Source: Fuerstiella marisgermanici
GTDB lineage: Bacteria; Planctomycetota; Planctomycetia; Planctomycetales; Planctomycetaceae
Direction: 5' to 3'
Assembly: GCF_001983935.1 (NCBI RefSeq)
Contig: NZ_CP017641.1
Coordinates: 7,428,001-7,492,000 of the forward strand
DNA length: 64,000 bases
Shown here: piece after piece, positions 35,759 to 44,850 of the stretch
How the letters are laid out: each line of letters starts with the position of its first letter
Position numbering within the stretch: the stretch's first letter is position 1
Program-made: the position numbers and the translations under genes
The notes under the pieces: generated by a model
What the model saw: the letters and a program-made list of their open reading frames with translations, nothing else
What the model was told of the DNA's origin: nothing
Databases searched by the model: none

Positions 35759-36047
35759 CTGGTTGTTACTCTTAGCAGGGCTGGCCCGCTATCTGGCGGG
35801 AATAACGACGATGAAAAATGCCCTGTGGGATTGGCTTCCAACCTATCTCACAGGGCTACGCGATGACACTCAGGAATTGCCGAAGCTTAGTACGCTACTG
35901 CATCGTTAGTAACCGCGAACGTGCGTGGCGGACCAAACGTCCTTAAGCTCTTAGCTTGACCAGTGCGAGTTTTGCGCGGCGTCTGACATGTGTCGTGATC
36001 ACTATAGCGGCTTCTGCATCGACGCTCTGGTGGTTAGACGTTCTTAG
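35759..36047. other. Intergenic region with two hairpins, one REP-like
   Basis: Contains a hairpin with arms CCCGC (35785-35789) and GCGGG (35796-35800), and a longer imperfect palindrome at 35820-35856 listed separately. No gene is seen. It separates two blocks of genes in the polysaccharide locus. Confidence 0.55.
35820..35856. repeat. REP-like palindrome
   Basis: A 37-base imperfect palindrome with outer arms GCCCTGTG (35820-35827) and CACAGGGC (35849-35856) and inner partial pairing around GATTGGCTTCCAACC. The pattern (CTGTG, GGCTTCCA, CACAG) resembles palindromic repeats scattered through planctomycete intergenic regions as I remember them. Copy number cannot be judged from one window. 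Confidence 0.6.
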
Positions 36048-37238
36048 TCACTTATTGCTGCTGGAGAAGCGTGTACGAAGACGATGCAGATAGGTCCTGG
36101 CGATGCTAAATGAGGGCCACAGGTCTGCCCATGACCAAACGGCTCGTACGCGAATGCCTTTGTAGGATCTTAGCCAGCTAATCAGCCCCAGTTTTCCGGT
36201 GAAGAAGTACTTCGTGGCTGAAACCAGGTCCTTGTCAAACAGCAGCCATTTCGTTCCATTGCGTTGCTCTTCAAGGGCAGGCAGTGGTTGCTCGGCCAGG
36301 TCACAATACGCGTAGTAGTTCAGCGGTACATTTGAGGCACCGATCAGTGCGAACCAGAGTGTCTGTCTCGGGTTAACTTCGACCATCTTGTATGTTTGAT
36401 CGCGTTCGTCAAACTTGAATTCTGTTCCACACACACCGCGATAGCCAATCTTTCTCAGAAACTCGACGCTTAGGTCTCGCACTGTCTCGTTCCAGCAGGC
36501 ATCGGCCAGCGACGCACTGCCGAAGCCTGGTGGGTACTGACGCAATTTTCTTCCTACGAAAACAGGGCCTGGTTCTCCGTCTGATTGACGCAAATAAAGA
36601 CCGCCAACCCATAGGTTTTTTTCCGGACCGGGAATCATTTCCTGAATCATTAGGTCATGCACGTCGGCCCTAAATCGGTCAATGATCTGGTGGAACTCCT
36701 GAATCGTTTCGGCAACCAGAAGTTTCTTTCCTTTCAGTCGTTCCCGCCACAGGTGGCCGTGGATAGGCTTCAGGATGACAGGAAAGTCGAATGGCTCGAC
36801 CAGTTGAAGTGCCTCATCGGCCGTCTTCGGAAAGGCAGTCCGAGGGGAGGCGACTTCGTATTGGCAGCACAGGTCGTAAAATCGCTTTTTGTCTGTGACA
36901 ACGTCAGCAATTCCGGGGCGTGTTGAGTCTGCAATTCGAAAGTGTTGTTCCAACCGGTCACGATGCTCGGCGACGGCAAGCACCATTTGATCGGTCGTCT
37001 GAAACAGGACAGGTTTATGCTCCTGTTGCGCCGCGAAAACGACAAGGCGATCCAGCAGTTCATCTTCCGAATCAGCAACGATTCCCTTGTGCTGTTTGCT
37101 GGCGTATCGGCTGGCAAATCCTGGGCGGAACGATTCGAAGTCAGCGAACACGACAGGTATGCCTTGACGTCCCAGATCTCGGCCAACGCCAAGTCCGGTC
37201 GCAGATGCTCCGCAAATGACGGCCGTCGGCTTTTTCAA
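36048..37238 (-). CDS. ATP-grasp domain carboxylate-amine ligase-like protein
   Basis: A 396-residue cytosolic enzyme. The N-terminal pre-ATP-grasp fold is VICGASATGLGVGRDLGRQG. The ATP-grasp region includes FPVILKPIHGHLWRE (nucleotide-binding Lys), LMIQEMIPGPEKNLW and the metal-binding end GTEFKFDERDQTYKMVEVNPR (Glu and Asn conserved). Proteins of this kind often attach an amino acid to a sugar carboxyl or amine in surface polysaccharide loci; here UDP-GalNAcA would offer a carboxyl. Substrates are not known. It begins at TTG, overlapping the stop of the upstream gene. Confidence 0.8.
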   Translation of the reverse strand: MKKPTAVICGASATGLGVGRDLGRQGIPVVFADFESFRPGFASRYASKQHKGIVADSEDELLDRLVVFAAQQEHKPVLFQTTDQMVLAVAEHRDRLEQHFRIADSTRPGIADVVTDKKRFYDLCCQYEVASPRTAFPKTADEALQLVEPFDFPVILKPIHGHLWRERLKGKKLLVAETIQEFHQIIDRFRADVHDLMIQEMIPGPEKNLWVGGLYLRQSDGEPGPVFVGRKLRQYPPGFGSASLADACWNETVRDLSVEFLRKIGYRGVCGTEFKFDERDQTYKMVEVNPRQTLWFALIGASNVPLNYYAYCDLAEQPLPALEEQRNGTKWLLFDKDLVSATKYFFTGKLGLISWLRSYKGIRVRAVWSWADLWPSFSIARTYLHRLRTRFSSSNK

Positions 37239-38506
37239 GTGCGGACCTCTGTTCCGGCCGGTGTCAGGGCCTGCCAGTGCTGTTCCGCTGGCTGCACGCG
37301 TCCTGCAGACTTTCTAAGCAATTCCGGCGTATAGTTTTTCGCATAGCCGATGGCCGCGATCAGGATGTAAACGTTTGCAACCTGCAGTCGCCAGCGCATA
37401 AGCGGTCCAGCATTTGTGGTTACGCTGGAGTAGGCAAACGTGATCGCGAATGCGACAAATAACAACGAGAAGCACTGGAACCGATGGTACTTTAGAATCC
37501 GTCTGAATCCTCGGTACATTTTAGGAATCATGTACAAAACGATAGCTACTTCCGGAATTGCCATCCATTGCCGCACACTGTCCATCTCTGAAGGGTTTAG
37601 GCTGACGAAAAAGAAATAGATGCCGATTGCCACGCCAGTCACGGTGTCAACGACGTTCTTCCCAATCTCTGGGATGTCGCTGTTGTAGACCGCTCCCGAG
37701 CCTCGGTTCATTTTGACTCGCGTAGAGTTCCAGTAATCGAGATCTGTCATTTGTGCAGCCTTGCCTGTGGTAAAGACCTTTTCAACTCCGACGGAAGCCA
37801 TAATCGGAACGAACAGGAAGCTCAATACAACAATGCGCTGAACAAACTTTGATTTGTTTCGCGATTTCACCACCAAAAACGAGACCAGCCACGACGCAGG
37901 AACCAGGAATAACAATACGCCTGCGACATATCCGCGATACCCTGCAGTAAGTACAAGCCCGATCGGTAGCGCGGCTACGTGACGCCCGCGACCGCCGGAA
38001 GCGATTGCAGTCATGCCCAGAAAGATCATAGCCATCGCCAGCGTGCTGTGGGAGTCTCGAACCGGTAGGCAGGAGTAGTAAAGCTGTGTCGGGAAGTAGC
38101 AGGCCCATGTCGCACACCTTAGTGCGGTTTTGGGGTCAGTGATATAGCGAGCCATTCGCCAAACGCAGAGGATTACTAAGCTGCCTGCTAGCGCATTGAT
38201 CAAACGCACAGCCATCATGGAATCACCGCTCATGTAATAGATGATGCCAACAACGTGCTCATAAAGATGATCAATAACTCCAGTAACTCTGGAGGGCCAA
38301 GCCGTTTTTCCGGAAGAACGATAGTAGTCGGCAATCTGCCGACCAAGACTGTCGTACAGGAATGCATCTTTTGTGAGTCGCAAGCTCCGTTCGACGCCGG
38401 AAAAGTGCAAAAGCAGGAGTAGTGAAACTCGGACTGTGAAGCCGGTCCAAAACAGACCGAGCACCTTCCTTCTTTCGCCTCTGGAGATCTTTTGAGATAT
38501 TTCCAT
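37235..38506 (-). CDS. Family 39-like membrane glycosyltransferase
   Basis: A polytopic protein of 423 residues with about ten hydrophobic segments, similar in layout to GT39/ArnT-type transferases that use polyprenyl-phosphate sugars on the periplasmic side. The first extracytoplasmic loop has LTKDAFLYDSLGRQIADYY with an acidic residue in the position expected for the catalytic Asp. The ATG at 38506 shares a base with the TAA of the upstream gene (TAATG), a strong sign of translational coupling, and was chosen for that reason over an ATG ten codons upstream. Confidence 0.7.
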   Translation of the reverse strand: MEISQKISRGERRKVLGLFWTGFTVRVSLLLLLHFSGVERSLRLTKDAFLYDSLGRQIADYYRSSGKTAWPSRVTGVIDHLYEHVVGIIYYMSGDSMMAVRLINALAGSLVILCVWRMARYITDPKTALRCATWACYFPTQLYYSCLPVRDSHSTLAMAMIFLGMTAIASGGRGRHVAALPIGLVLTAGYRGYVAGVLLFLVPASWLVSFLVVKSRNKSKFVQRIVVLSFLFVPIMASVGVEKVFTTGKAAQMTDLDYWNSTRVKMNRGSGAVYNSDIPEIGKNVVDTVTGVAIGIYFFFVSLNPSEMDSVRQWMAIPEVAIVLYMIPKMYRGFRRILKYHRFQCFSLLFVAFAITFAYSSVTTNAGPLMRWRLQVANVYILIAAIGYAKNYTPELLRKSAGRVQPAEQHWQALTPAGTEVRT

Positions 38507-39609
38507 TATTGAGTTGTGGTGTATCCATTTTGGCATGAGCGAGCCACGCCCGTGATGGCACCTTTTAGCAAGGGGCCTACTGTGGTGATCGCAAATCTTG
38601 TTTCCACGTCTGTGCGGGCCGCTTCAGCGATGCGATTACGAAGTTCGGAATGTTCAATCAACGTCGCCAGTGCAGTTACCCATTCGGCGTTCGTTTCGAC
38701 AAGGAATCCTGTTTCGCCGTCGTTTACGAGTTCGCAGTTGTAGCCGATTTTGGTGGCGACGCCTGGCACCCCAGTCGCCATGTATTGCCGCAACTTGCAG
38801 CCGCTTTTCCCTTTGCTCCAGTCTTCTAGCGGCAAAGGCATAATTCCAATATCCAGGCTGTGAAACAGTTCCCCCTCTTTGTCCAGGCTCCAGGCAACTT
38901 CTTCTGTTCTGACGCCGTCGGCGAGAAATGAGCCGCCAATAACTCGAACAATGACCTGTGGATAGCGACTGCAAATTTCACGCAGTGCCTCGGTGATCAG
39001 CTTCAGGTACTTCGCTGTCGATGGACTGCCCACCCAACCGATTACAATCTGCGGCTTGTTGTTGGTGTGTTTGCTGCGAGGGTACAGACGTTCTGTGTCT
39101 TCTGCCTCGGGAACGATCGTGACCGCTTCGTTGTATCTCTTTGCAAAATCGGCAAGAAAGTTGTTGGGGACGACTACCCGATTAGCCAGCGCCACAACGT
39201 CATTGGTCCGGGATGGGGGCTTTAGAAAGTCGAGGAAGCGATGGTTTCCACTGGGCTTGTGTATCTGGATGGCGTCGTCAAAGTCGAAGATCAAGGGGAC
39301 GTTTTTCTTGCGTAGCTTTCGCTCAATGATTGGCGGTCCATACGGGAACGCGGCTTTTAGAACGTAGACAGCATCGTAATTAGATGCTTGCCTGACCAGC
39401 CTGAGCCGCTCCCGGAATCCCTTCGCCAGCATCCAGATTTTCTGCAGGTAGGCCCCTTTTCTGCGAGAAACCGGATAGTCACTTTCAGAAATCAAAGGGC
39501 GGACGTCGCATACCATCCCGGATTTTTCCAGCCATGGAATCAGATTGTAAACCCGATATCGTGGGCTGGGTGCCTGTTTAGGATACAGGACAAGAAAAAG
39601 GACTTTCAC
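38506..39609 (-). CDS. Family 4 glycosyltransferase
   Basis: A GT-B enzyme of 367 residues beginning at GTG (MKVLFLVLYPKQAPSPRYR). The opening, with PSPRYRV followed by a conserved PWLEKSG region, is seen in a subgroup of GT4 enzymes in exopolysaccharide loci. The donor side has IVIGWVGSPSTAKYL, GIMPLPLEDWSKGKSGCKLRQYMATG and GVATKIG; the Lys in KGKSGCK is typical of the subgroup. It overlaps both neighbours by one to four bases. Confidence 0.82.
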   Translation of the reverse strand: MKVLFLVLYPKQAPSPRYRVYNLIPWLEKSGMVCDVRPLISESDYPVSRRKGAYLQKIWMLAKGFRERLRLVRQASNYDAVYVLKAAFPYGPPIIERKLRKKNVPLIFDFDDAIQIHKPSGNHRFLDFLKPPSRTNDVVALANRVVVPNNFLADFAKRYNEAVTIVPEAEDTERLYPRSKHTNNKPQIVIGWVGSPSTAKYLKLITEALREICSRYPQVIVRVIGGSFLADGVRTEEVAWSLDKEGELFHSLDIGIMPLPLEDWSKGKSGCKLRQYMATGVPGVATKIGYNCELVNDGETGFLVETNAEWVTALATLIEHSELRNRIAEAARTDVETRFAITTVGPLLKGAITGVARSCQNGYTTTQ

Positions 39610-40352
39610 GAGGATGTTTCGGAGTTAGCTTGTTGCTCGGGCTGTGCTGTTTCTTGACGCCAATATGCAAGGAACTTGGCTCTGGTGCTTACATGCAAGT
39701 CGATAACTTCTTTCGTAAGCGTGTCGCCAATCTGGCGTCCGACGACAAACACCTGACACTGGCGAGTTGGGTCCTGTCTCTGGTGCGACGGATGAAGGTC
39801 GGACATGCGATCTCCGAATCTATCCAGAATTCCCCGGTTACCGTTGTCGGGTTGGCTCAGGTCATAATTCGGCGGTACGACGCCCATGCCATCGTCAAAG
39901 AACAATGAAAAGACAACCAGTGCCTGCTGCCCGGATGGCTTTTCAAATATTGAGGCAACGCATGGCCAATCGTTGTCTTCGAGTTGAATGATTTTTCTCG
40001 ACACATGTTTCCAGCCTGTGGCGACATAGCAATCAGACAGCTCATGCCATCCTGTGTAACCCGCCTGATCAAAGCTGACAACGGCTCCGCCAAAATCGGA
40101 GACATAGTACCAGCTACTCGCCCAGACTCGTTCGCTGGCAACAGTGTCCGCTGGCGTAAACCTGGTCAAGGACCAGTCTCCAAGTTTGGAGGGGAGACAA
40201 TCTTCATGAAAGAGGATGTCACCGCGTTCCGTACCTGGAGGTAGCGAGCTATTTGAAGGGATCAGCCACTGAAGGAAAATCTGCCCTGTGATCGCCAACA
40301 TACAGGCGAGTAGTATGTATCGCCCTGACGGCCTGTGCTGCGTGCTGCTCAA
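39606..40352 (-). CDS. Exosortase-associated EpsI-like protein
   Basis: A 248-residue protein with one N-terminal membrane helix (ILLACMLAITGQIFLQWLI) and a soluble domain outside the membrane. The segment GAVVSFDQAGYTGWHELSDCYVATGW fits the EpsI pattern in which a strand is followed by a conserved H..CY..GW block. EpsI-like proteins accompany exosortases and are thought to act in exopolysaccharide export or sorting. It overlaps the glycosyltransferase start (GTGA). Placement about 22 kb from the exosortase gene suggests that both belong to the same locus. The TTG start is uncertain. Confidence 0.68.
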   Translation of the reverse strand: MSSTQHRPSGRYILLACMLAITGQIFLQWLIPSNSSLPPGTERGDILFHEDCLPSKLGDWSLTRFTPADTVASERVWASSWYYVSDFGGAVVSFDQAGYTGWHELSDCYVATGWKHVSRKIIQLEDNDWPCVASIFEKPSGQQALVVFSLFFDDGMGVVPPNYDLSQPDNGNRGILDRFGDRMSDLHPSHQRQDPTRQCQVFVVGRQIGDTLTKEVIDLHVSTRAKFLAYWRQETAQPEQQANSETSS

Positions 40353-40436
40353 CGACGAGCTTTCCTGAAACGCGGAAGGTGAATGATTGAGATGGCCGCT
40401 TTTTCCTGGAGCGTTAAGCGACCTTAGTGCAAGGCA

Positions 40437-41432
40437 CTAATCGAAGTAGGAGGCAACAGTTGTTTGCAAGCCTTCTTCCACCAGAACCTGGGGCACATAG
40501 CCAAGCTGCTGTTGGATTTTGGATATGTCGGCCAGGCTGTGGCGAACATCCCCGTCACGGAAATTCTGGTAGTTCGGCTTGCTGGATGCTGAATCCGGAA
40601 CCCTTTTTGCCACGAGATTCCTGAGGTGTTCGAATAGCTGATTAAGCGTGGTTTGCTGACCGCAAGCGACATTGTATACGGTGTTCCGGGCCGAATCGTC
40701 CGCTTTTGCACTCAGAAAGTTTGCCAGAACGACATTATTCACGTAACAGAAGTCCCGGCTTGTCTCGCCATCACCATTGATCTGGACTTCATTCTGTTGC
40801 ATCAATGCGTCAATCCATTTGGGGATGACTGCCGCATAGGCGCCTTTGGGGTCCTGCCGTGGTCCAAAGACATTAAAGTAGCGAAGGCCGATACATCGAA
40901 AGTTGTAGACCCTCGCAAACACTTCAGCATAGATTTCGTTGGCGAGTTTTGTGAGGGCATAGGGGGACAGCGGCCGGCCGATGATGTCTTCTCGTTTGGG
41001 GAGCGCGGGGCTGTCTCCATACGTAGAACTGGATGCTGCGTAAGTGAAGCTACTGACCTTCTCATCTTTGGCGGCTACCAGCATATTCAGGAAGCCACCA
41101 ATGTTGACTTCGTTTGAGCGAATTGGATTTTCAATTGAGCGCGGTACCGAACCTAGCGCTGCCTGATGTAGGACGTGATCAACATTTTGCACTGCGGCTA
41201 CGCAAGTGTCTGGTTCGCAGATATCACCTTTGATGAATGTAAATTGGTCGGCCTTCGCCCCGACCGCATTTAACACGGTGTCAATATTCTGTTGATGGCC
41301 CGTTTCGAAATTGTCGAGGCCTACGACAATTTGATCCTGCAGCAGGAGGTTTTGCACCAGATGTGAGCCGATGAACCCCGCCGCGCCGGTTACTAGCCAC
41401 TTCTGTCGGTTGTCGAGCGTTAAGGGAATCAT
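40437..41432 (-). CDS. UDP-N-acetylglucosamine 4-epimerase, WbpP/TviC-like
   Basis: An extended short-chain dehydrogenase of 331 residues. It has the NAD site [10 protein letters not shown], the catalytic Ser region AASSSTYGD and the YALTK pair (Tyr and Lys). The stretch [15 protein letters not shown] and [19 protein letters not shown] are characteristic of WbpP, TviC and related UDP-GlcNAc/GlcNAcA C4-epimerases. Together with the UDP-GlcNAc 6-dehydrogenase at the upstream end of the locus it would give UDP-GalNAcA, as in Vi-antigen and Pseudomonas O6 synthesis. This pathway link is inferred. Confidence 0.86.
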   Translation of the reverse strand: MIPLTLDNRQKWLVTGAAGFIGSHLVQNLLLQDQIVVGLDNFETGHQQNIDTVLNAVGAKADQFTFIKGDICEPDTCVAAVQNVDHVLHQAALGSVPRSIENPIRSNEVNIGGFLNMLVAAKDEKVSSFTYAASSSTYGDSPALPKREDIIGRPLSPYALTKLANEIYAEVFARVYNFRCIGLRYFNVFGPRQDPKGAYAAVIPKWIDALMQQNEVQINGDGETSRDFCYVNNVVLANFLSAKADDSARNTVYNVACGQQTTLNQLFEHLRNLVAKRVPDSASSKPNYQNFRDGDVRHSLADISKIQQQLGYVPQVLVEEGLQTTVASYFD

Positions 41433-41564
41433 TTGCTATCGTGGATCTGGCAATTAATGCGGTGTATATGACGCGGGGATTCGGCTCGCTGCACTTGCGG
41501 CCGACAAGCTTTCTCAAATCACCGTTGCGACTTGCGGCCTGAGAGTCGTTGCCACGAGTCTCAA

Positions 41565-41972
41565 TCAGCCAGCGGTTAAGAGGTAGCGGAGGAGAAAGGC
41601 TATGCCACAGAGGGATACCACGGCCGCCAGCACTGCGCAGACCGTTAACGCCCGGCTGAGCGTCACCAATACAGATACCTGTTCATCACGCGACTCGTTC
41701 GGCATCATGGTGTTGCAGGGTGATTGTCTACACAGTGCCCGAATTGACGTTCTGGCGGAGGCTCTGAACCGGTCTCGATCGAGCCAAACTTTTTGATTCG
41801 CTAAGCTGTGGTCGAAAATAATGCCCGCCAAGGCGTACTTCGTCCCCTTGGGTGACACCTGGTACAGGTGAGCCAATAGGGAGTTCAGGTTTTCGTAGTC
41901 GCCGGTAGACCGTGCTCGTCGCTGCAAAGTCCGTAGTTCGCACAGCAGGCGGTCGCCCTGTGATGAGGTCAC
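41565..41972 (-). CDS. Possible small membrane protein, unknown
   Basis: I do not recognise this 135-residue reading. Its last 32 residues form a good membrane helix (TLSRALTVCAVLAAVVSLCG and beyond) and the rest is basic and helical. It starts at GTG. A competing reading on the same strand overlaps it and also has a hydrophobic stretch, so a frameshifted or decayed gene is possible. The segment LYQVSPKGTKYALAG is encoded over a 21-base sequence repeated exactly near 48.5 kb. Confidence 0.35.
   Translation of the reverse strand: MTSSQGDRLLCELRTLQRRARSTGDYENLNSLLAHLYQVSPKGTKYALAGIIFDHSLANQKVWLDRDRFRASARTSIRALCRQSPCNTMMPNESRDEQVSVLVTLSRALTVCAVLAAVVSLCGIAFLLRYLLTAG
41837..41857. repeat. 21-bp exact repeat, copy 1
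   Basis: Identical over 21 bases to 48503-48523 and in the same orientation. In minus-strand translation both can encode SPKGTK, so they may be relics of one coding module. Confidence 0.6.
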
Positions 41973-42104
41973 GGTAGCTTACGGTTGATGGAGCGGCCAA
42001 GATAATCCCGGCCATTCCGGAGCACGAGGAAATAATTCCGAACACTCGCGTAGCAAGCCGTTTTTGCCGGGCGGACTTGCTTGTTGTGTCTTGCTGTATG
42101 CTGC

Positions 42105-43166
42105 TCAAAATTCCGCGGCCGTCCGCTGCTTCCACGCTGACACAATCTGTTCGATCGTTTCGGTCAGACTTACTGATATATTCCAGCCAGGGTAATGCGA
42201 TCGCATTTTGGACAGGTCGCTGTAGTAACAAATGTGGTCGCCGATCCGGTTGTCATCGACGTAGGTGTAGACCTGTTTTCGGTTGCTGAACTGGCTGGCG
42301 ATTTCGAAGGCTTCCAGGATGCTGCAACTGTTGTCTTTGCCGCCACCGATATTGTAGACCTCAGCAACACGCGGCGTTTCGATGAAGGCGTGAATGAACC
42401 TCGCCACGTCTTCGCTGTGAATGTTGTCTCGAACCTGCTTGCCCTTGTAGCCGAAGACTTTGTATTCGCGACCTTCCAGGTTGCATTTAACCAGATAGCT
42501 AAGGAACCCATGAAGCTCAACGCCGCTATGATTGGGGCCGGTTAAGCAACCGCCTCGCAGGCAGCAGGTCGGCATGTTGAAGTAGCGTCCGTATTCCTGC
42601 ACCATCACGTCGGCCGCCACTTTGGACGCTCCAAAAAGGGAATGCTTGGACTGATCGATGGAGAGGGTTTCCGGGACGCCATTTGCATATGTCGGATCGT
42701 CGTAGTCCCAGCGAGTATCCAGTTCCTTTCGTGCGATGGTGTTGGGCCGGTCTCCATAGACTTTGTTGGTCGACATGTGGGCGAACGGTGATTCCGGGCA
42801 CGCCTGTCGAGCGGCTTCCAGCAGATTCAGTGTGCCGACCGCGTTAGTGTCGAAGTCGTCGAAGGGAATCGCAGCGGCTCGATCGTGGCTGGGCTGAGCG
42901 GCCGTATGCACGATGGCGTCTGGCTTTACAGATTTTATGAGTTGCAGCACGCCGTCGCGGTTGCGGATGTCGACTTCATGATGTTCGAAGTTTTGAATCG
43001 CGCTGGCCAGTCGTTGCTGATTCCAACGAGTGTCGCCCTGAGGGCCGAAAAAGACGGCTCGCTGGTTGTTGTCGACTCCGTGGATCTTCCAGCCTGCCGC
43101 AGCAAAGTGCAGGCAAACTTCGGAACCGATCAGTCCGGACGAGCCGGTGACAAGTAGGTTTTTCAC
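42105..43166 (-). CDS. NAD-dependent epimerase, CDP-paratose 2-epimerase-like
   Basis: An extended SDR of about 353 residues. The GTG at 43166 gives [16 protein letters not shown], the standard opening, and clears the upstream stop by five bases; an ATG further out would overlap that gene by 28 bases. Catalytic elements are [13 protein letters not shown] and a Tyr/Lys pair probably in the [12 protein letters not shown] segment, where Phe stands before Gly as in the CDP-paratose epimerase group. Also typical is [20 protein letters not shown]. The true sugar nucleotide is unknown; no CDP-sugar synthesis genes were seen. Confidence 0.78.
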   Translation of the reverse strand: MKNLLVTGSSGLIGSEVCLHFAAAGWKIHGVDNNQRAVFFGPQGDTRWNQQRLASAIQNFEHHEVDIRNRDGVLQLIKSVKPDAIVHTAAQPSHDRAAAIPFDDFDTNAVGTLNLLEAARQACPESPFAHMSTNKVYGDRPNTIARKELDTRWDYDDPTYANGVPETLSIDQSKHSLFGASKVAADVMVQEYGRYFNMPTCCLRGGCLTGPNHSGVELHGFLSYLVKCNLEGREYKVFGYKGKQVRDNIHSEDVARFIHAFIETPRVAEVYNIGGGKDNSCSILEAFEIASQFSNRKQVYTYVDDNRIGDHICYYSDLSKMRSHYPGWNISVSLTETIEQIVSAWKQRTAAEF

Positions 43167-43171
43167 GGTTT

Positions 43172-43642
43172 TCAATTGTCCGGTTCGGATTCCAGCCATG
43201 TCTGAAGCTCCAGAATGTCTGGAATATCCTTTGGCCGGCCGGCGGCCCGCTTGTTCTTTATCAGCGTTTTCGGAGAGATGACTGGGATCAACAGTTCGTC
43301 CACAGTCATTTCGTTTCGCGTGGTATAGACTTCATCAAAATCCACACCGTCAATTCTGGTCAAAAGGTCAATTCGAAAGGGGGCTCGGCCGAGCATGATC
43401 ACCTTGCCGTCTTCAAGCAATGGCTTACCCGACTCGGGCAACGTTCCCTCGAAACCGAAATTGATCAGCACGCTGCGGAGCCGTGATTCGTTGTCAGAAT
43501 CGGCCGCGACCAGAAAGTCGATGTCACCGGTCGCTCTTGGGTTTCGGTACAGGTTGTAGGCATAGCCGCCAATCATCACGAACCGTACGCCTGTGGAAAT
43601 CATCAACTCGATAAATTCTCTGAAATCCGGTGGAAGCGGCAT
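43172..43642 (-). CDS. Nucleotidyltransferase (MNT/AbiEii-like), possible toxin or antitoxin
   Basis: A 156-residue minimal nucleotidyltransferase. The catalytic signature is MIGGYAYN (Gly25-Gly26) followed by GDIDFLV (Asp40, Asp42). The C-terminal part ends [15 protein letters not shown], typical for proteins that adenylylate or otherwise mark a target, often in two-gene toxin-antitoxin or abortive-infection modules. A small gene overlapping its start fits the partner position. It lies between two related epimerase genes and has no evident role in sugar synthesis. Confidence 0.78.
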   Translation of the reverse strand: MPLPPDFREFIELMISTGVRFVMIGGYAYNLYRNPRATGDIDFLVAADSDNESRLRSVLINFGFEGTLPESGKPLLEDGKVIMLGRAPFRIDLLTRIDGVDFDEVYTTRNEMTVDELLIPVISPKTLIKNKRAAGRPKDIPDILELQTWLESEPDN

Positions 43643-43766
43643 AGTACGGAGCCATTAACTGCATAAATACTTCAAAACGCTGACTGATCGTAAGGTGGTC
43701 ATCATCGTCGCTGGCAGCTTGCTCTGCGTCGGCATGGTTTTCGAAGGTTCGTAAGATGCGTTCCAT
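43524..43766 (-). CDS. Small partner protein of the nucleotidyltransferase
   Basis: An 80-residue acidic protein (MERILRTFENHADAEQAASD) with the pattern of small proteins found before such nucleotidyltransferases: a start resembling a RhsP-like or DUF-type motif, a Leu-Thr-x-x-x-Arg-x-Glu block (LTISQRFEVFMQL) and an aromatic tail (GFQRIYRV). The ATG at 43766 was chosen over an upstream one. Its 3' end overlaps the nucleotidyltransferase by 119 bases in another frame, which is long; the real stop as read here is certain but the C-terminal extension may not be conserved. Confidence 0.6.
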   Translation of the reverse strand: MERILRTFENHADAEQAASDDDDHLTISQRFEVFMQLMAPYYAASTGFQRIYRVDDFHRRTVRDDWRLCLQPVPKPKSDR

Positions 43767-43785
43767 TGTTAATTTTCCATGCGTC

Positions 43786-44850
43786 TTACCGAGAAAATCC
43801 AATCCAGTCTGATTGCGTGTCTGCGAAGTCGGCGATTTCCGTCAGGATCTGATCGACCGTAGTCGTTGGTCGCCAGTCCCATACCCCGGTGGCCAAAGTG
43901 TGGTCGAGCACGACCCACGGCAAATCGAACGGGCGTGGTGACGCATCGACAGTGACGTTGCGTGGTCCCCAGCGTTCTTCGCACCACTGGCTAAGTTGTC
44001 GAAGTGACCTGGCCGATGGAAGCCCGCCGGATACGTTGACGATCGGCGGTTTGTCGCCGCGAGTTGATTCCATTTGTTGAACCAGCAACGGCACCATGTC
44101 ACGCGGATGCAGGCAGTCTCGCACCTGATGCCCCATTCCGTCGAAGCCGATATATTTCAGTGGCTTATTTTCTTTCCAGCTGTGAAGCCAAAAAGCGAAA
44201 ATTCCCTGGTCGGCTTTGCCAAACTGCCCTGCCCCGGCCATGACTCCGCAGCGATTGATCCACACCGGGAAGTCGAACGTCATCCCGTATTCCAGCGCCA
44301 TCTGTTCCGAGGCGAGTTTGGTGGCTCCGTACAGCGACACAGGTGCGGCGGTCGAAAAGTCTTCGCCAATACCGCCGCTGGTGAGCCCTTCTTTGTTCGG
44401 CTGCTGAGGTTCGAAGGCGTGATTCCTAGAAGCTACAGTCAGCGCGGCCAGCGGGGGGATTGAGTAGACTCGGCTTGTGCTAAGAAGAATGAACCCCGCG
44501 TTGTGCTGCTTGCAATGTTCGAGCAGGTTAATTGTTCCGGTAAAATTGTAGTCTACGAGTTGCCGACTACTGGACTTGCCGTCTACACCCGCAAGGACGC
44601 TGGGGTTGGCGGCGGCATCAATGACCCAATCAACGTTGCCCACAGCTTCAAGATCGGTTGAGCAGCGAATGTCGCCGTGCATGACAGTGATGTCGTGTTC
44701 AGCGAGTCGTTCTCGGTTTCTCCAGCTTCCATTGCGGGACAGATTGTCAATGCCGACGATCTTCAGCGAATCGGCGGCCTCGCGTGAACGAAAAGACATC
44801 GCCAGTTCGCTGCCGACAAAGCCACAGATGCCAGTAATCAGGATCTTCAT
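43786..44850 (-). CDS. NAD-dependent epimerase/dehydratase (CDP-tyvelose epimerase-like)
   Basis: An extended SDR of 354 residues beginning MKILITGICGFVGSELA. It carries DAAANPSVLAG, LLSTSRVYSIPPLAAL (catalytic Ser) and LYGATKLASEQM (Tyr/Lys). It resembles the neighbouring epimerase in domain order, but the substrate-loop sequences differ, so it may act on another step or substrate. The ATG at 44850 was chosen for its canonical opening; an upstream ATG adds sixteen residues of no family likeness. The small-protein gene of the nucleotidyltransferase pair follows directly. Confidence 0.78.
   Translation of the reverse strand: MKILITGICGFVGSELAMSFRSREAADSLKIVGIDNLSRNGSWRNRERLAEHDITVMHGDIRCSTDLEAVGNVDWVIDAAANPSVLAGVDGKSSSRQLVDYNFTGTINLLEHCKQHNAGFILLSTSRVYSIPPLAALTVASRNHAFEPQQPNKEGLTSGGIGEDFSTAAPVSLYGATKLASEQMALEYGMTFDFPVWINRCGVMAGAGQFGKADQGIFAFWLHSWKENKPLKYIGFDGMGHQVRDCLHPRDMVPLLVQQMESTRGDKPPIVNVSGGLPSARSLRQLSQWCEERWGPRNVTVDASPRPFDLPWVVLDHTLATGVWDWRPTTTVDQILTEIADFADTQSDWIGFSR

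Noticed and set aside
3033-36056. A 16-base match (GGTGGTTAGACGTTCT) between about 3033 and about 36033
   Set aside because: One exact match of this length is expected by chance in a 64-kb window; similarity beyond it is weak.
41728-42231. A 167-codon reading on the minus strand overlapping the doubtful small membrane protein
   Set aside because: It overlaps the C-terminus of the epimerase gene and has no family likeness, although its hydrophobic stretch leaves open a frameshifted gene in this gap.
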